DNA of 64,000 nt. Source: Leptotrichia buccalis C-1013-b. Its GTDB lineage: Bacteria; Fusobacteriota; Fusobacteriia; Fusobacteriales; Leptotrichiaceae. The DNA lies in assembly GCF_000023905.1 (NCBI RefSeq), contig NC_013192.1:186001-250000 (forward strand), in the 5' to 3' direction. The position numbers were made by a program, and so were the translations under genes. The notes under the pieces were generated by a model that searched no databases, was not told the DNA's origin, and worked only from the letters and a program-made list of their open reading frames with translations. Positions 45,236 through 55,702 of this stretch are shown in pieces. Numbering within the stretch: the stretch's first letter is position 1; the number at the start of each line of letters is the position of its first letter.

Positions 45236-46672
45236 ATGGAAATAGTAATATCAATAATAATCGGAATAACTATAGTTTTTATAATGATAAATTTTATAAA
45301 TCGTAAAAAAATGGATGAATTTGATGATTTTTCCGGAAAAAAAGAAAATAAGGAAAATAAAGAGGAAACGGATAATGTAGATAGATTTGGACATAAAATC
45401 ACTTCGATAGATGATATTGTTGAAGTTGATTATTCACAGAATTATGAGGGGAATGATAAAGAAAGGGATAGGAAGTATCGGCATATCATTTTTTTTGCAT
45501 ATGAAAATATAATTTCTGGAAATTATAGAATGGCAAGAGAAGAATTGGAAATGGCGGCAGGATTGAAGGCTAGAGGGAATTATGAGCTGGGGAAATTTTA
45601 TTATTACTGCAAAAGTGATAATCAGAATGCGGTAAATATGTTTAGATTTGCGTATAATGATGGAATAAATGAGGCGGTTTATTATCTTGGAAAAATTGAG
45701 GAAGAATCGGGAAATATTGAACTTGCGATAGACTGGTACAATGAAGGAGCTAAAAAAGGTGACATTAATTCGATAACTAGGCTTGGGAAAATTGCTGAAG
45801 AAAAAAATGATTATAAAAAAGCAGAAGAGTTTTACTTAAAAGCGGCTGATACGAAAGATGCTGGGGGAATATATAATCTTGTTAATTTGTACTTTAAGCA
45901 GAATATGAGAGAAAAAGTTATTGAATGGCATAAAAAATTGATGAATGAAAAACAAATTACAGGATTAACTTTTGAAATAATTAAAAATATTGAATTTATG
46001 CTTGGAAGTGAAAAGGACAAAAAATATGTGGAACTGATTAATCAGGGAAACGAATTTTTGGAAAAAAGAGATTATGAAAATGCTCGAAAATTGTTTACTG
46101 AAGCGATAAATTACAATGAAAGAGGTTATTTGGAACTTGCGAAATCGTATTATGCTGAAGGAAAAGGAGAAAAAACTAAGGAAGTGTTTGAAAGGGCTTA
46201 TGAAATGGGAGTGAAAGAGGCGGCTTATAAATTAGGGCAATATATGGATGTGGTAGAAGGAAATGAAAAAGAATCTGAAAAATGGTATAAAATTGGAAAG
46301 GAAATGGGAGATGCCAGAGCGATTTACCAGCTTGCGATGCTTTATGAAACTAGCAGAGAATTTGGGAAAAGTGAGGAAGAAGCATATGGAATATTTGAAA
46401 TTTCAGCCAATATGAAATATGCTCCTGCAATAATGGATATGGCATTTTACAGCGATAGGGCGGAAAATAAAAATAAAGTTAAGGAATGGACATCTAAATT
46501 ATTAAATGAAACAGGATTAATTGAACTTGGAAAAAATATGATAGGAGATGCACAGAATCTTTTGGAAGAAATGGGAGAAAAGATTGAAGATAAAATTTCA
46601 GAAAAAGATTATGAAATCGAATATGATGAAGATTTAATATATTTCATAAAAAAATTTAAAAGCTGGAATTAA
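45236..46672 (+). CDS. Membrane-anchored Sel1/TPR-repeat protein
   Basis: 478 residues. An N-terminal membrane segment (VISIIIGITIVFIMINFI), an acidic linker (about 25-70), then Sel1-like repeats of 34-36 residues: ARGNYELGKFYYYCKSDN, EAVYYLGKIEEESGNIELA, SITRLGKIAEEKNDYKKAE, EAAYKLGQYMDVVEGNEKE, ARAIYQLAMLYETSREFGK. The repeats would face the cytoplasm if the segment is a type Ib anchor; topology is not certain. It follows the His-rich gene by 160 bases. Function unknown. Confidence 0.8.
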   Translation: MEIVISIIIGITIVFIMINFINRKKMDEFDDFSGKKENKENKEETDNVDRFGHKITSIDDIVEVDYSQNYEGNDKERDRKYRHIIFFAYENIISGNYRMAREELEMAAGLKARGNYELGKFYYYCKSDNQNAVNMFRFAYNDGINEAVYYLGKIEEESGNIELAIDWYNEGAKKGDINSITRLGKIAEEKNDYKKAEEFYLKAADTKDAGGIYNLVNLYFKQNMREKVIEWHKKLMNEKQITGLTFEIIKNIEFMLGSEKDKKYVELINQGNEFLEKRDYENARKLFTEAINYNERGYLELAKSYYAEGKGEKTKEVFERAYEMGVKEAAYKLGQYMDVVEGNEKESEKWYKIGKEMGDARAIYQLAMLYETSREFGKSEEEAYGIFEISANMKYAPAIMDMAFYSDRAENKNKVKEWTSKLLNETGLIELGKNMIGDAQNLLEEMGEKIEDKISEKDYEIEYDEDLIYFIKKFKSWN

Positions 46673-46748
46673 GAAAAAATAGATAAAAAGGGGAAATGAT
46701 TGGAATTGCAGTTATAAAATACTTGGATTATCAATTATGAAAATACAT

Positions 46749-46775
46749 AAAAAAGCCAGAAAATTCTGACTTTTT
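46749..46775. terminator. Bidirectional terminator
   Basis: AAAAAGCCAGAA pairs with TTCTGACTTTTT (one G-T pair). It lies between two converging genes. Confidence 0.65.
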
Positions 46776-46777
46776 AC

Positions 46778-47317
46778 TCAGTTATTTTTTCTATTTAGAA
46801 TTTTCTCTCCCCAAAATCCTGAAAACAGCCCAATTAAAAGCCCAGCCAAAACATCAGTTGGAAAATGCACAGTCAAGTATAGCCTTGAAAAAGCAATAAT
46901 AATGCTTGTTATCAGTACGACTGGAAAATATTTTTTTAAATGTTTGTAAAAAACATATACCATTGTAAAAGATGCCGAAGTATGCCCTGAAGGAAATGAA
47001 AAATCCTTTGGAGCCTTTATCAAAAGTATAATATCAGATATTTCCTCAAAGGGTCTTGCTCTATGCGTAAAATTTTTCAAAATTACATTTACAATAATTG
47101 CATTTATAATCAATGAAATCGCGGCTAAATATCCGATTTTTCGATATTTTTTGATAGAAAGCAGGAATAATGTCACTGCAATCCAGATTAATCCGTGATT
47201 TCCTAAGTTGGTAAAAAATATCATTATGCTGTTCAGTAGCTTCGAATTTAAGCTGTGCTGGAAATTGTAAAATAGTTTAATAATAAAAATATCAATATTT
47301 TGTATAAAGTTTAGCAT
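46778..47317 (-). CDS. PAP2-family phosphatase
   Basis: 179 residues, five or six membrane segments. All three motifs are present: KNFTHRARPFEE (Kx6RP), FSFPSGHTSASF (PSGH) and SRLYLTVHFPTDVLAG (SRx5Hx3D). It is likely an undecaprenyl pyrophosphate or phosphatidic acid phosphatase at the outer face of the inner membrane. RBS TAGGAGAAAAA. It ends on the bidirectional terminator at 46749. Confidence 0.9.
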   Translation of the reverse strand: MLNFIQNIDIFIIKLFYNFQHSLNSKLLNSIMIFFTNLGNHGLIWIAVTLFLLSIKKYRKIGYLAAISLIINAIIVNVILKNFTHRARPFEEISDIILLIKAPKDFSFPSGHTSASFTMVYVFYKHLKKYFPVVLITSIIIAFSRLYLTVHFPTDVLAGLLIGLFSGFWGEKILNRKNN

Positions 47318-47560
47318 TTTTTCTCCTAAATAATGTATTTTTAGAGATATTATATATGAAAAAGCTCAAAAAATAAAGTGAAAATTTTAGAATTTGAACG
47401 GAACACTAAAAAATGTTATATTATTGAAAAGTTGAGATTTTTTGTCATAAATAGGAGATAACAACTTTCATTAATATAAAAATAATTAGAAACACAAAAA
47501 AAATAAGATATTTTATGATATAATTATATGAAAATTGAAGTTTAAAAAGGAGAAAAGAAA

Positions 47561-48013
47561 ATGAAAAATTTAAAAATATCTGTAAGTATATTTATGATTG
47601 CCACCTCTATTGTTGGAATGGCTGCAGCAAAAAAATCAGTAAGAAAAGATACTGCAAAAAAAGGAACTACTAAATCTCCAGTTGTTGGAATGGCGAATCC
47701 AGCTTCAACATATTGTGTTCAAAAAGGTGGAGAATCAATAATCGTAAAAGGTAAGGATGGAGAATATGGAGTTTGTAAATTAAAAGATGGAACAGCAGTA
47801 GAAGAATGGGAATACTACAGACAAAATAACCCTGATTCTACTTCAAAAAATGAGCCTGTGATTGGAATGCCAAATCCAGCTTCAGTTTTTTGTGAAAAAC
47901 ACGGTGGAAAATCTATTAATGTAAAAGATAAAGATGGGAATGAAGTAGGAAAATGTCAATTTAAAGATGGAACAAAAGTGGATGAATGGCATTATTATAG
48001 AGAAAATAATTAA
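47561..48013 (+). CDS. Secreted protein with two DUF333 domains
   Basis: 150 residues. Signal peptide (about 1-23: ISVSIFMIATSIVGMAAA). Two copies of a 45-residue module follow: VVGMANPASTYCVQKGGESI with GEYGVCKLKDGTAVEEWEYYR, and VIGMPNPASVFCEKHGGKSI with VGKCQFKDGTKVDEWHYYR. The NPA(S)xYC...GG...CxxxDGTxxxEWxYxR pattern is DUF333, usually found once in putative haemolysins and small lipoproteins. Each module has two Cys, probably a disulfide. RBS AAAGGAGAAAAG. Confidence 0.85.
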   Translation: MKNLKISVSIFMIATSIVGMAAAKKSVRKDTAKKGTTKSPVVGMANPASTYCVQKGGESIIVKGKDGEYGVCKLKDGTAVEEWEYYRQNNPDSTSKNEPVIGMPNPASVFCEKHGGKSINVKDKDGNEVGKCQFKDGTKVDEWHYYRENN

Positions 48014-48053
48014 TATTTTAAGGGGTTATTATTTTTGATTTACTTTTTAAATA

Positions 48054-48108
48054 AAAACAGTCAAGCAAAGATTTCTGAATAAAAACTTGTTTGACTGTAT
48101 TTTATTTA
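48054..48108. terminator. Bidirectional terminator
   Basis: CAGTCAAGCAA pairs with TTGTTTGACTG (one G-T), then TATTTTATTT. Between the converging DUF333 and cstA genes. Confidence 0.65.
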
Positions 48109-48128
48109 CATAACTTTTTTCAAAAAGC

Positions 48129-49598
48129 CTATTTGGCAACTTTTAAATTTTCAGTTGAATGACTATGTAAATGATGTTTATAGTTAAATAATAATGCTGT
48201 ACAGATAATAGTAACTATACTTGCAATTAAAATACCGTAAAATTCGATAGTGTGAACAGGAACGTTCTTGAAAAATCTTACAAAACCTTCTGGAGCAATT
48301 ACAATGTAAGTTGTAACAACCATTGTCATAAACATTGAAGGAATTAATGCAAATACGAATGGTTTTCCTTTTTTAACAAGCCACACTGTTGCAGTCCATA
48401 ATGAAACTGCCGCCAAAGTTTGGTTTGCCCATGCAAAGTATCTCCAAATTATATTAAAATCAATAGTTGTTAAGTAAATACCTACGATAAACAACGGAAT
48501 TGCAATTAAAAATCTATTTTTTATTGGACTTTGCTTAATTTTGAAAATGTCGGCAATAATTAATCTTGAACCTCTAAAGGCAGTATCTCCTGAAGTAATA
48601 GGACAAGCAACAACACCAAGCACAGCCAGAAATGCTCCAAAAACACCAAGCAACTGAACAGATGCTTTGTTTACAACAACTGCAGGAGTTCCAGCAGCAG
48701 CAAGTTCTTTAATTCCACCAAAAACAGTCATTGCAGCAGCAGCCCACACTAACGCAACAACGCCTTCTGCAATCATTGCACCATAAAATACTTTTCTTCC
48801 TTCAGTTTCATTTTTTAAACAACGTGCAACCATTGGAGATTGAGTAGCGTGGAAACCGCTTACTGCACCACAGGCAATTGAAATAAATAAGTAAGGAAAC
48901 ATTGAGGTTCCTTTAGGATGTGGATTTCCTTTAAAAATTTCAGTAACTTCAGGAATTGCGAAAGCTCCTGTAAATTGCCCATAAATTAACATCGTTCCAA
49001 TACCAATTGCCATAAATAATAATGCAAAACCAAAAATTGGATAAATTTTGGCAATAATTTTATCAAGTGGAAGGATTGTAGCCAAAATATAATAAGCGAT
49101 GATGATGATTGTAAAAGTCATGGCACTCACACCTGGAATCAAATTGTGAAGAATGTCAGCAGGTGATTTTATAAATACAACTCCAACTAATAGCAATAAA
49201 ACTATTGAAAAAACTCTCATAATTTGCTGCATTACAACACCTAAATTTTGTCCCACAAGTTCACCAATACTACTTCCTTTATTCCTAAGTGAAAGCATAC
49301 CAATCAAGAAATCATGAACAGCCCCTCCAAAAATACATCCAAAAACAATCCATAAAAATGCGGCAGGTCCCCATAAAGCTCCTGCAATGGCTCCGAAAAT
49401 TGGTCCTGTTCCAGCAATGTTCAGAAATTGAATCAAAAATGCTTTTGGAGTGCTAACTTGCACATAGTCCACGCCATCGTAATATTCGATTGAAGGTGGA
49501 GTTCTGTCAGGCTCTATTCCGAAAACTTTTTCCACAAACTTGCTGTAAAATGCGTAACCTAAAATAAGAGCGACAATCGCTAAAACAAAAGAAATCAT
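48129..49598 (-). CDS. cstA: CstA-family peptide/pyruvate transporter
   Basis: 489 residues, the short form of the CstA/BtsT family (E. coli proteins are near 700). About 13 membrane segments. Core motifs: GPIFGAIAGALWGPAAFLWI, GGAVHDFLIGMLSLRNKGSS, GAVSGFHATQSPMVARCLKN and ITSGDTAFRGSRLIIAD. Members import pyruvate or peptides during starvation. The ATG is preceded by TAGGAGG. A Gram-positive/fusobacterial short form is expected here. Confidence 0.9.
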   Translation of the reverse strand: MISFVLAIVALILGYAFYSKFVEKVFGIEPDRTPPSIEYYDGVDYVQVSTPKAFLIQFLNIAGTGPIFGAIAGALWGPAAFLWIVFGCIFGGAVHDFLIGMLSLRNKGSSIGELVGQNLGVVMQQIMRVFSIVLLLLVGVVFIKSPADILHNLIPGVSAMTFTIIIIAYYILATILPLDKIIAKIYPIFGFALLFMAIGIGTMLIYGQFTGAFAIPEVTEIFKGNPHPKGTSMFPYLFISIACGAVSGFHATQSPMVARCLKNETEGRKVFYGAMIAEGVVALVWAAAAMTVFGGIKELAAAGTPAVVVNKASVQLLGVFGAFLAVLGVVACPITSGDTAFRGSRLIIADIFKIKQSPIKNRFLIAIPLFIVGIYLTTIDFNIIWRYFAWANQTLAAVSLWTATVWLVKKGKPFVFALIPSMFMTMVVTTYIVIAPEGFVRFFKNVPVHTIEFYGILIASIVTIICTALLFNYKHHLHSHSTENLKVAK

Positions 49599-49866
49599 AA
49601 TAAAAACCTCCTATAATTAATATTTATTATTTAATATAAAATATTATTTAAAATAACTTTGTTAATAATATGATAACTTGATTTTGTAAAAAAACAAGTG
49701 TAATTTTGAAAAATATTTAACATAAATTAAAAAAAGTTGTTGTTAATTTTGTAATTATATGATAAACTGAAATGATGGCAGTATATTGGAAATAAAATTA
49801 AAAAAGGAGATTTTAAAGGGAAATTTTAGATATGCTGGCATTAAATAAAAAATTTCAGGAGGAAAA

Positions 49867-50577
49867 ATGACAAAGGGAATAAAAAAAATGTTATATTTGG
49901 TAACAGCAGGTTTGGTAATGGCAGCTCCATTAAATGCGGCTGGAAACAATGAATTAATTTGTATTGACCCAGGACATCAAGTTAGAGGAAATTCAGGACT
50001 TGAGGAAGTTGCACCTGGTTCATCAACGAAAAAGCCAAAAGTTTCATCAGGAACAAGAGGAGTTGCAACAAAAAAATATGAATATCAGCTTACACTGGAA
50101 GTTGGATTAAAATTAAGGGACGCATTACAAAACAAAGGTTACAAAGTGTTTATGGTACGTGAAACAAATGATGTAGATATTAGTAACAAGGAACGTGCAA
50201 TCAAAACAAACAATGCAGGATGCTCATTATACATAAGACTTCATGCCGATGGAGTTGACAATTCTTCAGTAAATGGAGCAACAGTATTAACATCTTCAGC
50301 CAAAAACCGTTATACACAAAGCGTTCAAAAATCGAGCGACAAATTTTCACGTACACTTTTATCAGAATATATAAAAGCAACTGGAGCTAAAAATCGTGGA
50401 GTTTCATACAGAGATGATTTAACTGGAACAAACTGGTCAAAAGTTACAAATACATTAATCGAATTAGGATTTATGTCAAATCCTGCCGAAGACAGAAAAA
50501 TGTCAACACCAGAATATCAAGCTAAAATGGTAAATGGAATGGTAAATGGTATTGAAAAATATTTAAGAGAAAAATAG
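49867..50577 (+). CDS. N-acetylmuramoyl-L-alanine amidase (Amidase_3)
   Basis: 236 residues. Signal peptide (about 1-25: MLYLVTAGLVMAAPLNAAG). One amidase_3 domain with zinc ligands H in ICIDPGHQ, E in KKYEYQLTLEV and H in SLYIRLHADG, and the catalytic glutamate in LIELGFMSNPAED. It cuts the bond between MurNAc and the stem peptide, probably during cell separation. No SPOR, LysM or SH3 targeting domain. RBS CAGGAGGAAAA. Confidence 0.92.
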   Translation: MTKGIKKMLYLVTAGLVMAAPLNAAGNNELICIDPGHQVRGNSGLEEVAPGSSTKKPKVSSGTRGVATKKYEYQLTLEVGLKLRDALQNKGYKVFMVRETNDVDISNKERAIKTNNAGCSLYIRLHADGVDNSSVNGATVLTSSAKNRYTQSVQKSSDKFSRTLLSEYIKATGAKNRGVSYRDDLTGTNWSKVTNTLIELGFMSNPAEDRKMSTPEYQAKMVNGMVNGIEKYLREK

Positions 50578-50695
50578 TTTAGAAATTTAAAATAAAGTGC
50601 TTTGAAGAAATTTGGGTACTTTATTTTTTTATTGAAAAGGTTAAATTAATATTATATAATAGAACGAAAGTAATAATGTAAAGGAGGAGTTTCAA

Positions 50696-52159
50696 ATGTT
50701 AATTGAGGAAATATCAAATGGGGAAAATGAAAAAATTGAATTTAAAGAAAATGCTAAAACTAATACATATATAAAAACAGTTGTGGCATTTGCAAATGGA
50801 AATGGCGGAAAAATAGTTTTCGGAGTAAAAGATAATGGAGAAATTATTGGAGTTGAAAATGAGTTTGAAGTTATGGATGGAATAATTAATGCAATCTCGG
50901 ATAGCTGTTATCCAATGATTATACCAGATATAAGTTTGCATACGTTGGAAAATAGAACAATTATTCTTGTGGAAATTGAAGGAGGTAAGAAAAAGCCGTA
51001 TTATTTGAAGTCAAAAGGGATGCAGAAAGGAACTTATATCAGAAGTGGTGCTACGACTAGAATTATTGAAGAAGATTATGTTTTGAAGGAGTTGGTTTTA
51101 GAAGGGGAAAATAAGTATTTTGATCAGCAAGTTTGCCACGAGGAAAGTATTAGTGATGAAGAAATTGAGAAATTTTGTGAATGGCTGGAGAAATTGGCAA
51201 GAAAAAATTCTGAAACTGATACAAAAATAAAAAAAGTTACTAGAAATACTTTGTTAAGCTGGAAAGTTCTGGAAGAGAAAAACGGTGAAATTTTTCCAAC
51301 AAATGCTTATATTTTGTTATCTGGCAAGGAAAACTGGGAAGTTTCACGAAAGATACAGTGTGGTGTATTTAAAGGAGAAACTAGAAGTATATTTGTGGAT
51401 AAAAGGGAATTTGAAGGATCGATTATTACACAGCTAGAAAAGGCGTATAAATATGTGCTTGAAAAAATAAATTTGAGTTCAGATATTGTTGGAATTTACA
51501 GGGTTGACAAATATGAAATCCCGCCTAAATCAATAAGAGAGCTAATCGCAAATGCAATAATTCATCGAAGCTACCTTGAACCAAACGATATTCAAGTCGC
51601 ACTTTATGATAACAGATTAGAAATTACTTCGCCAGGAATGCTACTTTCAGGAGTAAACGTAAAAAGAATGAAAGAAGGCTATTCCAAACTTCGTAATCGT
51701 GCAATTGCGTCAGTTTTTGCATATATAAACATTATAGAAAAATGGGGAAGCGGTATACCGAGAATTATGAATGAATTGGCAGAATACGGACTGGAAGAAC
51801 CAGAGTTCATAACTTTTGAAAATGATTTTAGGATTAATATTTACAGAAAAAGCTATAATACTATCCAAACTACCCAAGGTAGTACCCAAGATAAAACCAA
51901 TACTACCCAAACTGTTTCCCAAAAAGAAAAATCTAATATAAAAAATCTTACAGAAACAGACAAAACAATAATAAACACAATAATAAATAATCCTAAAATG
52001 TCCCAAAAACAGATAGCTGATAATCTAAATTGGACAGTAAATAAAGTAAAATATTATATGAAAAAGTTTAAACAAAAAAATATTTTAAGATATGAAGGAA
52101 CAAGTCAAAATGGGAAATGGGAAATTCAGGAAGAAAGGTTAAAATATTTTTTGAAATAA
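50696..52159 (+). CDS. Schlafen/AlbA_2-type ATP-binding regulator
   Basis: 487 residues. N-terminal AlbA_2 domain (ENEKIEFKENAKTNTYIKTV, VVAFANGNGGKIVFGVKDNG). A HATPase-like C-terminal part has RELIANAIIHRSYLEPN and IEITSPGML-like LEITSPGMLLSG, then EKWGSGIPRIM. An Asn/Gln/Thr-rich linker leads to a winged helix (MSQKQIADNLNWTVNKVKYYMKKFK). Such proteins are transcription regulators or defence-linked ATPases; the target is unknown. RBS AAAGGAGGAG. It stands alone between two terminators. Confidence 0.85.
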   Translation: MLIEEISNGENEKIEFKENAKTNTYIKTVVAFANGNGGKIVFGVKDNGEIIGVENEFEVMDGIINAISDSCYPMIIPDISLHTLENRTIILVEIEGGKKKPYYLKSKGMQKGTYIRSGATTRIIEEDYVLKELVLEGENKYFDQQVCHEESISDEEIEKFCEWLEKLARKNSETDTKIKKVTRNTLLSWKVLEEKNGEIFPTNAYILLSGKENWEVSRKIQCGVFKGETRSIFVDKREFEGSIITQLEKAYKYVLEKINLSSDIVGIYRVDKYEIPPKSIRELIANAIIHRSYLEPNDIQVALYDNRLEITSPGMLLSGVNVKRMKEGYSKLRNRAIASVFAYINIIEKWGSGIPRIMNELAEYGLEEPEFITFENDFRINIYRKSYNTIQTTQGSTQDKTNTTQTVSQKEKSNIKNLTETDKTIINTIINNPKMSQKQIADNLNWTVNKVKYYMKKFKQKNILRYEGTSQNGKWEIQEERLKYFLK

Positions 52160-52196
52160 AAACCTTTGAAAAATTATTGAATAAAAATCTTTTTAC

Positions 52197-52219
52197 AGCC
52201 CTTGACAAAAGGGCTTTTA
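52197..52219 (+). terminator. Small terminator hairpin before the str operon
   Basis: AGCCCTT (52197-52203) pairs with AAGGGCT (52209-52215), followed by TTTTAT. The loop region contains the TTGACA of the next promoter. Confidence 0.6.
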
Positions 52220-52230
52220 TAGTATAAAAT
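52202..52230 (+). promoter_or_regulatory. Promoter of the str operon, overlapping the hairpin
   Basis: TTGACA (52202-52207), then TATAAAAT (52223-52230), spacing 15-17. It gives a leader of about 280 bases before rpsL. The leader (52231-52515) has no frame of note but several A/T-rich inverted repeats, and no clear attenuator. Confidence 0.6.
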
Positions 52231-52515
52231 AATTAGGTTAGAACTCATAACTAAATTTTGAAAAATATATTATTTACTAAAATAATGTGTTTTGAAGTGA
52301 ATTTTAGAGTAAATCGATATACTTAAAATAAGTATGCGCTTATGTTTGATAAAGTAATTTGCAAAAAAGCAAAAAATTAATAGAATTAAAAACTTTGTCA
52401 AATGCAGCTTTATCAAATGTAGATTGAAGAAATGAGCTTTATAAAAAGTTTTAGTTTTGAAAAATAACGCGAGAATAAATATATAAATCAAAGAAATTTG
52501 AGAGGAGGAAAACAG

Positions 52516-52884
52516 ATGCCTACTATTAATCAATTAGTAAGATTTGGTAGAAGTACAACTGAGAAAAAGAAAAAATCACCTGCATTAAAAGGTAATCCAC
52601 AAAAAAGAGGGGTTTGTGTAAGAGTATATACAACTACACCTAAAAAACCTAACTCAGCCTTAAGAAAGGTAGCAAGGGTTAAATTAGTAAATGGAATTGA
52701 AGTTACTGCTTATATTCCAGGAATCGGACACAACTTGCAAGAACATAGTATCGTTCTTTTAAGAGGAGGAAGAACAAAAGATTTGCCAGGGGTTAGATAT
52801 AAAATAATCAGAGGAGCATTGGATACAGCAGGAGTTGTAAACAGAAAACAAGGTAGATCAAGATACGGAGCGAAAAAAGGGTAA
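52516..52884 (+). CDS. rpsL: 30S ribosomal protein S12
   Basis: 122 residues from ATG 52516, whose AGAGGAGGAAAAC site rules out the upstream start. [42 protein letters not shown] and the decoding-site loops [11 protein letters not shown] and [10 protein letters not shown]. Lysines at the usual streptomycin positions (K in TPKKPNSA, K in RTKDLPG) are wild type. First gene of the str operon. Confidence 0.97.
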   Translation: MPTINQLVRFGRSTTEKKKKSPALKGNPQKRGVCVRVYTTTPKKPNSALRKVARVKLVNGIEVTAYIPGIGHNLQEHSIVLLRGGRTKDLPGVRYKIIRGALDTAGVVNRKQGRSRYGAKKG

Positions 52885-52916
52885 TTAATTTTTAAAAAAG
52901 TAAGGAGGACAATTAA

Positions 52917-53387
<471 letters not shown>

Positions 53388-53543
53388 TCTGATTTATTTG
53401 AAAACAATTATCGAGTATTTAATAGAGTTTATATTTTTACAAAATTCATTTTTTCAGAACTGGATTTATAAAAATATTGTTTCAAATTTTAAACATACTT
53501 CTTAAACAGGAAGTAGCTTACAAAAACAAGGAGGAAAAATTAA

Positions 53544-55628
53544 ATGGCAAGAAAAGTTGCTTTGAAAGATACTAGAAACATTGGTATCATGGCACATATA
53601 GACGCCGGAAAAACAACTACAACTGAAAGAATCTTGTTTTATACAGGAGTAAACCATAAAATCGGAGAAGTTCATGAAGGAGCTGCTACGATGGATTATA
53701 TGGAACAAGAACAAGAAAGAGGAATCACAATTACATCAGCTGCAACGACAGCGTTCTGGAATGGACATAGAATTAATATAATAGATACACCAGGCCACGT
53801 TGACTTTACAGTTGAAGTAGAAAGATCATTAAGAGTATTAGATGGATCTGTTGCTGTATTCTCAGCAGTTGATGGAGTTCAACCGCAATCAGAAACTGTT
53901 TGGAGACAAGCAGACAAATATAACGTACCAAGAATGGCATTTTTAAATAAAATGGATAGAGTCGGTGCAGATTTTAATATGTGTGTAAACGATATTAAAG
54001 AAAAATTAGGTGGAAATGGTGTACCAATTCAATTACCAATCGGTGCAGAAGATAATTTTGAAGGAATTATCGACTTGGTAACAATGAAAGAATATTTGTT
54101 TAAAGATGAAACTATGGGAGCAGATTATGAAGTTGTTGATATTAGGGCTGAGTTGTTAGATGATGCTCAAGCGGCAAGAGAACACATGATTGAATCTGTA
54201 GTTGAAACTGATGAGGAATTGATGGAAAAATACTTTGGAGGAGAAGAAATCACTGAAGAAGAAATCAAAAAAGCATTAAGAGCCGCTACAATTGAAGGAA
54301 CTGTTGTACCTGTATTGTGTGGAACAGCGTTCAAAAATAAAGGGATTCAACCATTACTTGATGCGGTAGTTGCTTACATGCCATCACCATTAGACATTAA
54401 TGGTGGGAAAATTAATGGAACTGATCCTAAAACTGAGGAACCAATCCAAAGAGAAATGGGAGATGACGCACCATTCTCAGCACTAGCGTTTAAAATCATT
54501 ACAGATCCATTTGTTGGAAGATTATCATTCTTTAGAGTTTATTCAGGAGTATTAGAAAAAGGATCTTACGTATTAAACTCAACTAAAGGTAAAAAAGAAA
54601 GAATGGGAAGATTGCTTCAAATGCACGCTAACAAAAGAGAAGAACTTGATGTAGTTTACTCTGGAGATATAGCTGCGGCAGTTGGACTAAAAGATACTAC
54701 AACAGGAGATACATTGTGTGCTGAAAATGCTCCAATTATCCTAGAAAAAATGGAATTCCCAGATACAGTTATCCAAATCGCAGTAGAGCCAAAAACTAAA
54801 GCCGATCAAGAAAAAATGGGAACAGCTCTTGCAAAACTTGCAGAAGAAGATCCTACATTTAAAGTATCAACTAACCAGGAAACTGGACAAACATTGATTT
54901 CAGGAATGGGAGAATTGCACTTGGAAATCATCGTAGATAGAATGAAACGTGAATTTAAAGTTGAAGCAAACGTTGGTAAACCACAAGTTGCTTATAGAGA
55001 AACAATTAATGGTGCAACAGATGTTGAAGAAAAATATGCTAAACAATCTGGAGGACGTGGACAATATGGACATGTTAAGATGAAAGTTGAAGCTAATCAC
55101 GGAAAAGGATATGAATTTGTTAACCAAATTACTGGAGGAGCTATTCCAAGAGAATACATTCCAGCGGTAGATAAAGGAATTCAAGAAGCATTAGAAGCAG
55201 GAGTTGTTGCAGGATACCCTGTTCAAGATATAAAAGTTACATTGTATGATGGATCTTACCATGAAGTTGATTCATCAGAAATGGCATTTAAAATAGCAGG
55301 TTCAATGGCAGTTAAAAAAGGACTTAGAGCCGCTAATCCAGTATTATTGGAACCAATCTTCAAAGTAGAAGTTACTACTCCAGAAGAATACATGGGAGAC
55401 GTAATCGGAGATTTGAACTCAAGACGTGGACAAGTTTCAGGAATGACTGACAGAAATAATGCAAAAATTATTAATGCAGAAGTACCTTTATCACAAATGT
55501 TCGGTTATGCAACTGATCTAAGATCAAAAACACAAGGAAGAGCATCTTACTCAATGGAATTCGAAAAATATGTAGAAGTTCCAAAAAATATTGCTCAACA
55601 AGTAATTGATGAAAGACAAGGAAAATAA
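53544..55628 (+). CDS. fusA: Elongation factor G
   Basis: 694 residues, full length. GTPase motifs: [20 protein letters not shown] (G1), DTPGHVDFT (G3), NKMDRVGAD (G4). Switch I ends [23 protein letters not shown]. The rest has domains II-V with [18 protein letters not shown] and GGRGQYGHV. It moves tRNAs and mRNA after peptide bond formation. Located 156 bases after rpsG. RBS CAAGGAGGAAAA. Confidence 0.97.
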   Translation: MARKVALKDTRNIGIMAHIDAGKTTTTERILFYTGVNHKIGEVHEGAATMDYMEQEQERGITITSAATTAFWNGHRINIIDTPGHVDFTVEVERSLRVLDGSVAVFSAVDGVQPQSETVWRQADKYNVPRMAFLNKMDRVGADFNMCVNDIKEKLGGNGVPIQLPIGAEDNFEGIIDLVTMKEYLFKDETMGADYEVVDIRAELLDDAQAAREHMIESVVETDEELMEKYFGGEEITEEEIKKALRAATIEGTVVPVLCGTAFKNKGIQPLLDAVVAYMPSPLDINGGKINGTDPKTEEPIQREMGDDAPFSALAFKIITDPFVGRLSFFRVYSGVLEKGSYVLNSTKGKKERMGRLLQMHANKREELDVVYSGDIAAAVGLKDTTTGDTLCAENAPIILEKMEFPDTVIQIAVEPKTKADQEKMGTALAKLAEEDPTFKVSTNQETGQTLISGMGELHLEIIVDRMKREFKVEANVGKPQVAYRETINGATDVEEKYAKQSGGRGQYGHVKMKVEANHGKGYEFVNQITGGAIPREYIPAVDKGIQEALEAGVVAGYPVQDIKVTLYDGSYHEVDSSEMAFKIAGSMAVKKGLRAANPVLLEPIFKVEVTTPEEYMGDVIGDLNSRRGQVSGMTDRNNAKIINAEVPLSQMFGYATDLRSKTQGRASYSMEFEKYVEVPKNIAQQVIDERQGK

Positions 55629-55702
55629 TAAAAATTTAAAATAATAAAATTTAAAAATCTTAAAAAAATTTAAAATTAAAAAATAACGGAGGAATTATAA
55701 AA

